Part shown: piece by piece, positions 61,791 through 64,000 of the stretch | Position numbering within the stretch: the stretch's first letter is position 1 | Layout: each line of letters begins with the position of its first letter | Source of the DNA: Sipunculus nudus | Lineage: Eukaryota; Annelida; Sipuncula; Golfingiida; Sipunculidae | Length of the DNA: 64,000 nucleotides | Reading direction: 5' to 3' | Assembly (NCBI GenBank): GCA_026874595.1 | Contig: CM049317.1 | Span: forward strand, 11,006,382 to 11,070,381 | Program-made: the position numbers and the translations under genes | Notes under the pieces: generated by a model | The model's database searches: none | What the model was told of the DNA's origin: nothing | Seen by the model: the letters and a program-made list of their open reading frames with translations, nothing else

Positions 61791-61842
61791 GCCAAAGTGA
61801 AAATGTAAATGGAAAAAGTTTAATAATGAAAACTGTACTGAC

Positions 61843-62400
61843 CTCCTTGAGTGATGTCTATGTGCAGGTGGGCTAATCCGCTGGCCACAGAGTGACACAT
61901 TTTACACAACGTAGACCAGTTAATAACATTATGTTTCAGATAACTGGTCAAGGTGCCCTCGGGTATGAAACTCATAACAATACAGAACTGGCTTACTCCG
62001 TCCACGTCCGTCCGTTCATCTGCCCCGTAAAACTTGGGTAGAGCCTGGTGATCCATATGCGGGAGTGAATATATATCCTTTTCGTTCATATAATACTGTT
62101 TTTGGTTTGGTCTAAATATTTTAATCGCAACTTCTTGATCTTCTAACATTCCTTTCCAGACCTCACCATAACGGCCTTTTTGGATCCTTGAGCAGATCTT
62201 TAGATTATCTAATTTGTAATTTTTAATTGGAGGAGATTCTACGTCAGGTACTTCTTCCGGTGGTGGTTTCTGGGACCCAAGGCACAGTCTGTAGGTCAGG
62301 TAACTGAGAAATGTAACCAAGGCAACAGCACAAACCGGAGCGAGTGCGATGATGATTGTGCGCTCTTTGTAATTTGGATCTGGGACAATAACTTCGATTT
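61843..62400 (-). CDS. BMPR2: BMPR2, transmembrane segment and kinase N-lobe exon
   Basis: BMPR2 is the type II Ser/Thr kinase receptor for BMPs; on ligand binding it phosphorylates type I receptors, which activate SMAD1/5/8. This 558-bp exon encodes a short juxtamembrane piece (EIEVIVPDPNYKER), one membrane segment (TIIIALAPVCAVALVTFLSY and onward), a linker, the conserved YKLDNLKI entry, a glycine loop (IQKGRYGEVWKG), the catalytic lysine in VAIKIF (codon 62120-62122), alpha-C NEKDIYSLPHMDH, and the hinge to GLAHLHIDITQG. Human has IIIALASVSVLA, LDLDNLKLLELIGRGRYG and VAVKVF. The acceptor is ttttacag, phase 1; donor GGAG|gtcagt. The ligand-binding domain is not in the window. Human uses several exons for this span (exon 4 and the first kinase exons), so introns differ. 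Confidence 0.95.
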
Positions 62401-64000
62401 CTGTAAAAGAAAAGAAATGCGATTCATACATTTGATGACAGTACAACATGCATCAGAATGATGACATTACATTGGAATAAAATATTGTTGTGTTATTGTG
62501 CTCCTATTTGTGTTTGTGTGTCCATGCGATTGTCCACAAAATAACTCATGCAATCATTAATGTAATCTCATGAAACTTTCAGGGCATTTTGGAAATGAGC
62601 CAATGAAGAATCGATTAGATTTTCGTGTGAATTGGGCCAATTATCCAAATCCAGGAAATCATCAAGAAATATTCACAAATGTTCAGTCACTTATGCACGA
62701 ATGAACCTGGGAATATGGGTCGAATAAGTGATGACAGAGGCTTGCATTCAGTAGAATGCAGATACTAGTATTCATCAGGAAAGCAAATTGGCATATCTTT
62801 ATCAGATGAAGCAGAATGTGATTAGTTTAAACAGTTTAGTGGACAAAGGTTTAAAATCAGATAACGGAACATTTGGATACACAATTTTGCATGAGATAGC
62901 ATCTGGATTCATCATAATTACAAAACAGACTTCCGATTACAAGATGTTATGAGATACAGACATACCCAAATTAACGCAACAATATGTGTTAAGTTTCCAT
63001 CAATGTAACCAATTTATCTTGTAAAATACATTAAAATAATTAATAAAAACCCCTAATTAAAGGCGAGTAGAGGATATCATGGACCAGTGGGACTGATTTT
63101 CCCACCCACGTTTTTTCAGTCAGGTGTAATAATTAATTGCTATTATGTATCACTACTTATCTCTGTATGTCTGCTTGGATAATCTTTTGTAACAATTGTA
63201 CAGCAATTTTTTTATTGTTCTGATTTCAGGTGAGTAATAAAATATTTGGTATAATTCCCCCTTAAATAGAACTTTGAAAATGTGTGACACTGTTATATTT
63301 GTATCAAACTGTAGTGGTAACAGTGATAACAATTCTGAAGAAACACTTAAAAAAAATATTTTTAAGACTTACATAAAATTCTGAGAGCTCAAACTTGAAT
63401 AGGCTGTAAATGACTGATAAAAAAAGTTGAAGACCTGAGAAAATGAAAAAGTGATTTCGTTTATTTTTGCACAAATGTGCTGAAAACAGGATCTTATAAA
63501 TTATCACAGTGTCGCAGTAAATGATCGCAGCAGGGGACATATCTCCTGCATTGACCAGGTTCTCTCTCAGACAAGTTGTTACCTAGCAACCAGGTAACCA
63601 AAGTCTCAACTCCTTCAGCACAAAACTGTACACTTAAGTGACAAACTATAGGCCCTTGCAAATTAAACTATAATACTTTCAGTAACAATCTGCTCAGGAC
63701 AAATTGAAGTGGTGTCTAATTTAATACATTTCCTTTTTTTCTTTTGACTTAGAAATAACCTAATTAATCAATAGGTCTATGACCAGTAGGTGGCACTGTC
63801 TACTGCATGAGGATGAAGGGCCTTTATGACAAGATTCACGTCCTTTAGCATTTAACCTTTTATATGCACAGAGCAGGGAAAATACAGAAGTTATATAATA
63901 TTGATGTGACTAGATGGTCATGTGATCACTAGCAGCTTCCCACAATGCTTACACGAACGGGGATCAGCCACAGAGTGTACGACTTCAGGAATATGGTTAC
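62401..64000 (-). other. BMPR2 intron, right edge of window
   Basis: No cysteine-rich extracellular exon can be seen; the open frames are short and lysine/phenylalanine-rich. The ligand-binding exons therefore lie to the right of the window. Confidence 0.6.

Larger units (their letters stand above)
46805..61842 (-). other. BMPR2 15-kb intron holding two satellite arrays
   Basis: A GT-AG intron (gtcagt ... ttttttgcag). From the exon-61843 side it contains a 269-bp TIR element, a related partial copy, the 36-bp array, the ~120-bp array, a C-run at 54718-54735, a 200-bp duplication (51650-52045), a short dispersed element (48760) and a SINE remnant (46880). No host-gene exon was found inside. 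Confidence 0.75.

Noticed and set aside
63304-63540. Possible BMPR2 extracellular exon near the right edge
   Set aside because: The frame lacks the ten-cysteine pattern of the activin-type ligand-binding domain and has no matching splice phase.

Overview
This window is animal genomic DNA: AT-rich, intron-rich and repeat-laden. Protein-coding sequence is a small fraction of it. The genes are metazoan, and the repeats are of kinds I associate with bivalve molluscs: GGTGGCGCCACC-bearing tandem elements, runs of 'ggacggacgg', copies of 'aggtcaaaggtcaaggtca', terminal inverted repeats (TIRs) of the AGGGCTCGAAATTAAC type, and a TIR element packed with 'tatctcgttcccacgcgat' motifs. The bivalve call is inference; the sequence alone does not name a species.

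Layout. (1) 1-3.6 kb, plus strand: the last two coding exons and 3' UTR of VPS16 (HOPS/CORVET tethering subunit). The intron before them holds a clean 466-bp inverted-repeat element with an 8-bp target duplication. (2) 3.6-18.7 kb: mostly non-coding, with decayed SINE-like elements, tandem repeats, two isolated exon-like segments (7479-7588 and 11810-11917), a CpG-containing segment near 13.5-13.7 kb that may be a 5' exon, and a near-perfect 157-bp hairpin at 15.1 kb. (3) 18.75-21.7 kb, plus strand: the last two coding exons of a protein I do not recognise (about 675 residues here; Cys-rich knuckles, basic tail). (4) 21.7-34.5 kb: intergenic and dense in non-autonomous mobile elements, notably a 1.8-kb TIR element with a nested second one. 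(5) 34.5-64 kb, minus strand: the 3' six coding exons of a BMP type II receptor (BMPR2), covering transmembrane segment, complete kinase and the long C-terminal tail. The extracellular ligand-binding domain lies beyond the right edge.

The 15-kb BMPR2 intron between the exon ending HIDITQG and the exon carrying the HRD and DFG motifs contains two adjacent satellite arrays. One has a ~120-bp unit, about 19 copies, with Pol III A-box-like motifs. The other has a 36-bp unit, 72 copies, with no net indel. The long open frames across the 36-bp array come from the repeat and are not called as genes.

The genes do not form an operon and no shared pathway is evident. VPS16 acts in endolysosomal fusion and BMPR2 in TGF-beta-superfamily signalling. 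No rRNA, intact tRNA gene, CRISPR array, viral gene or autonomous transposase/reverse transcriptase was seen.
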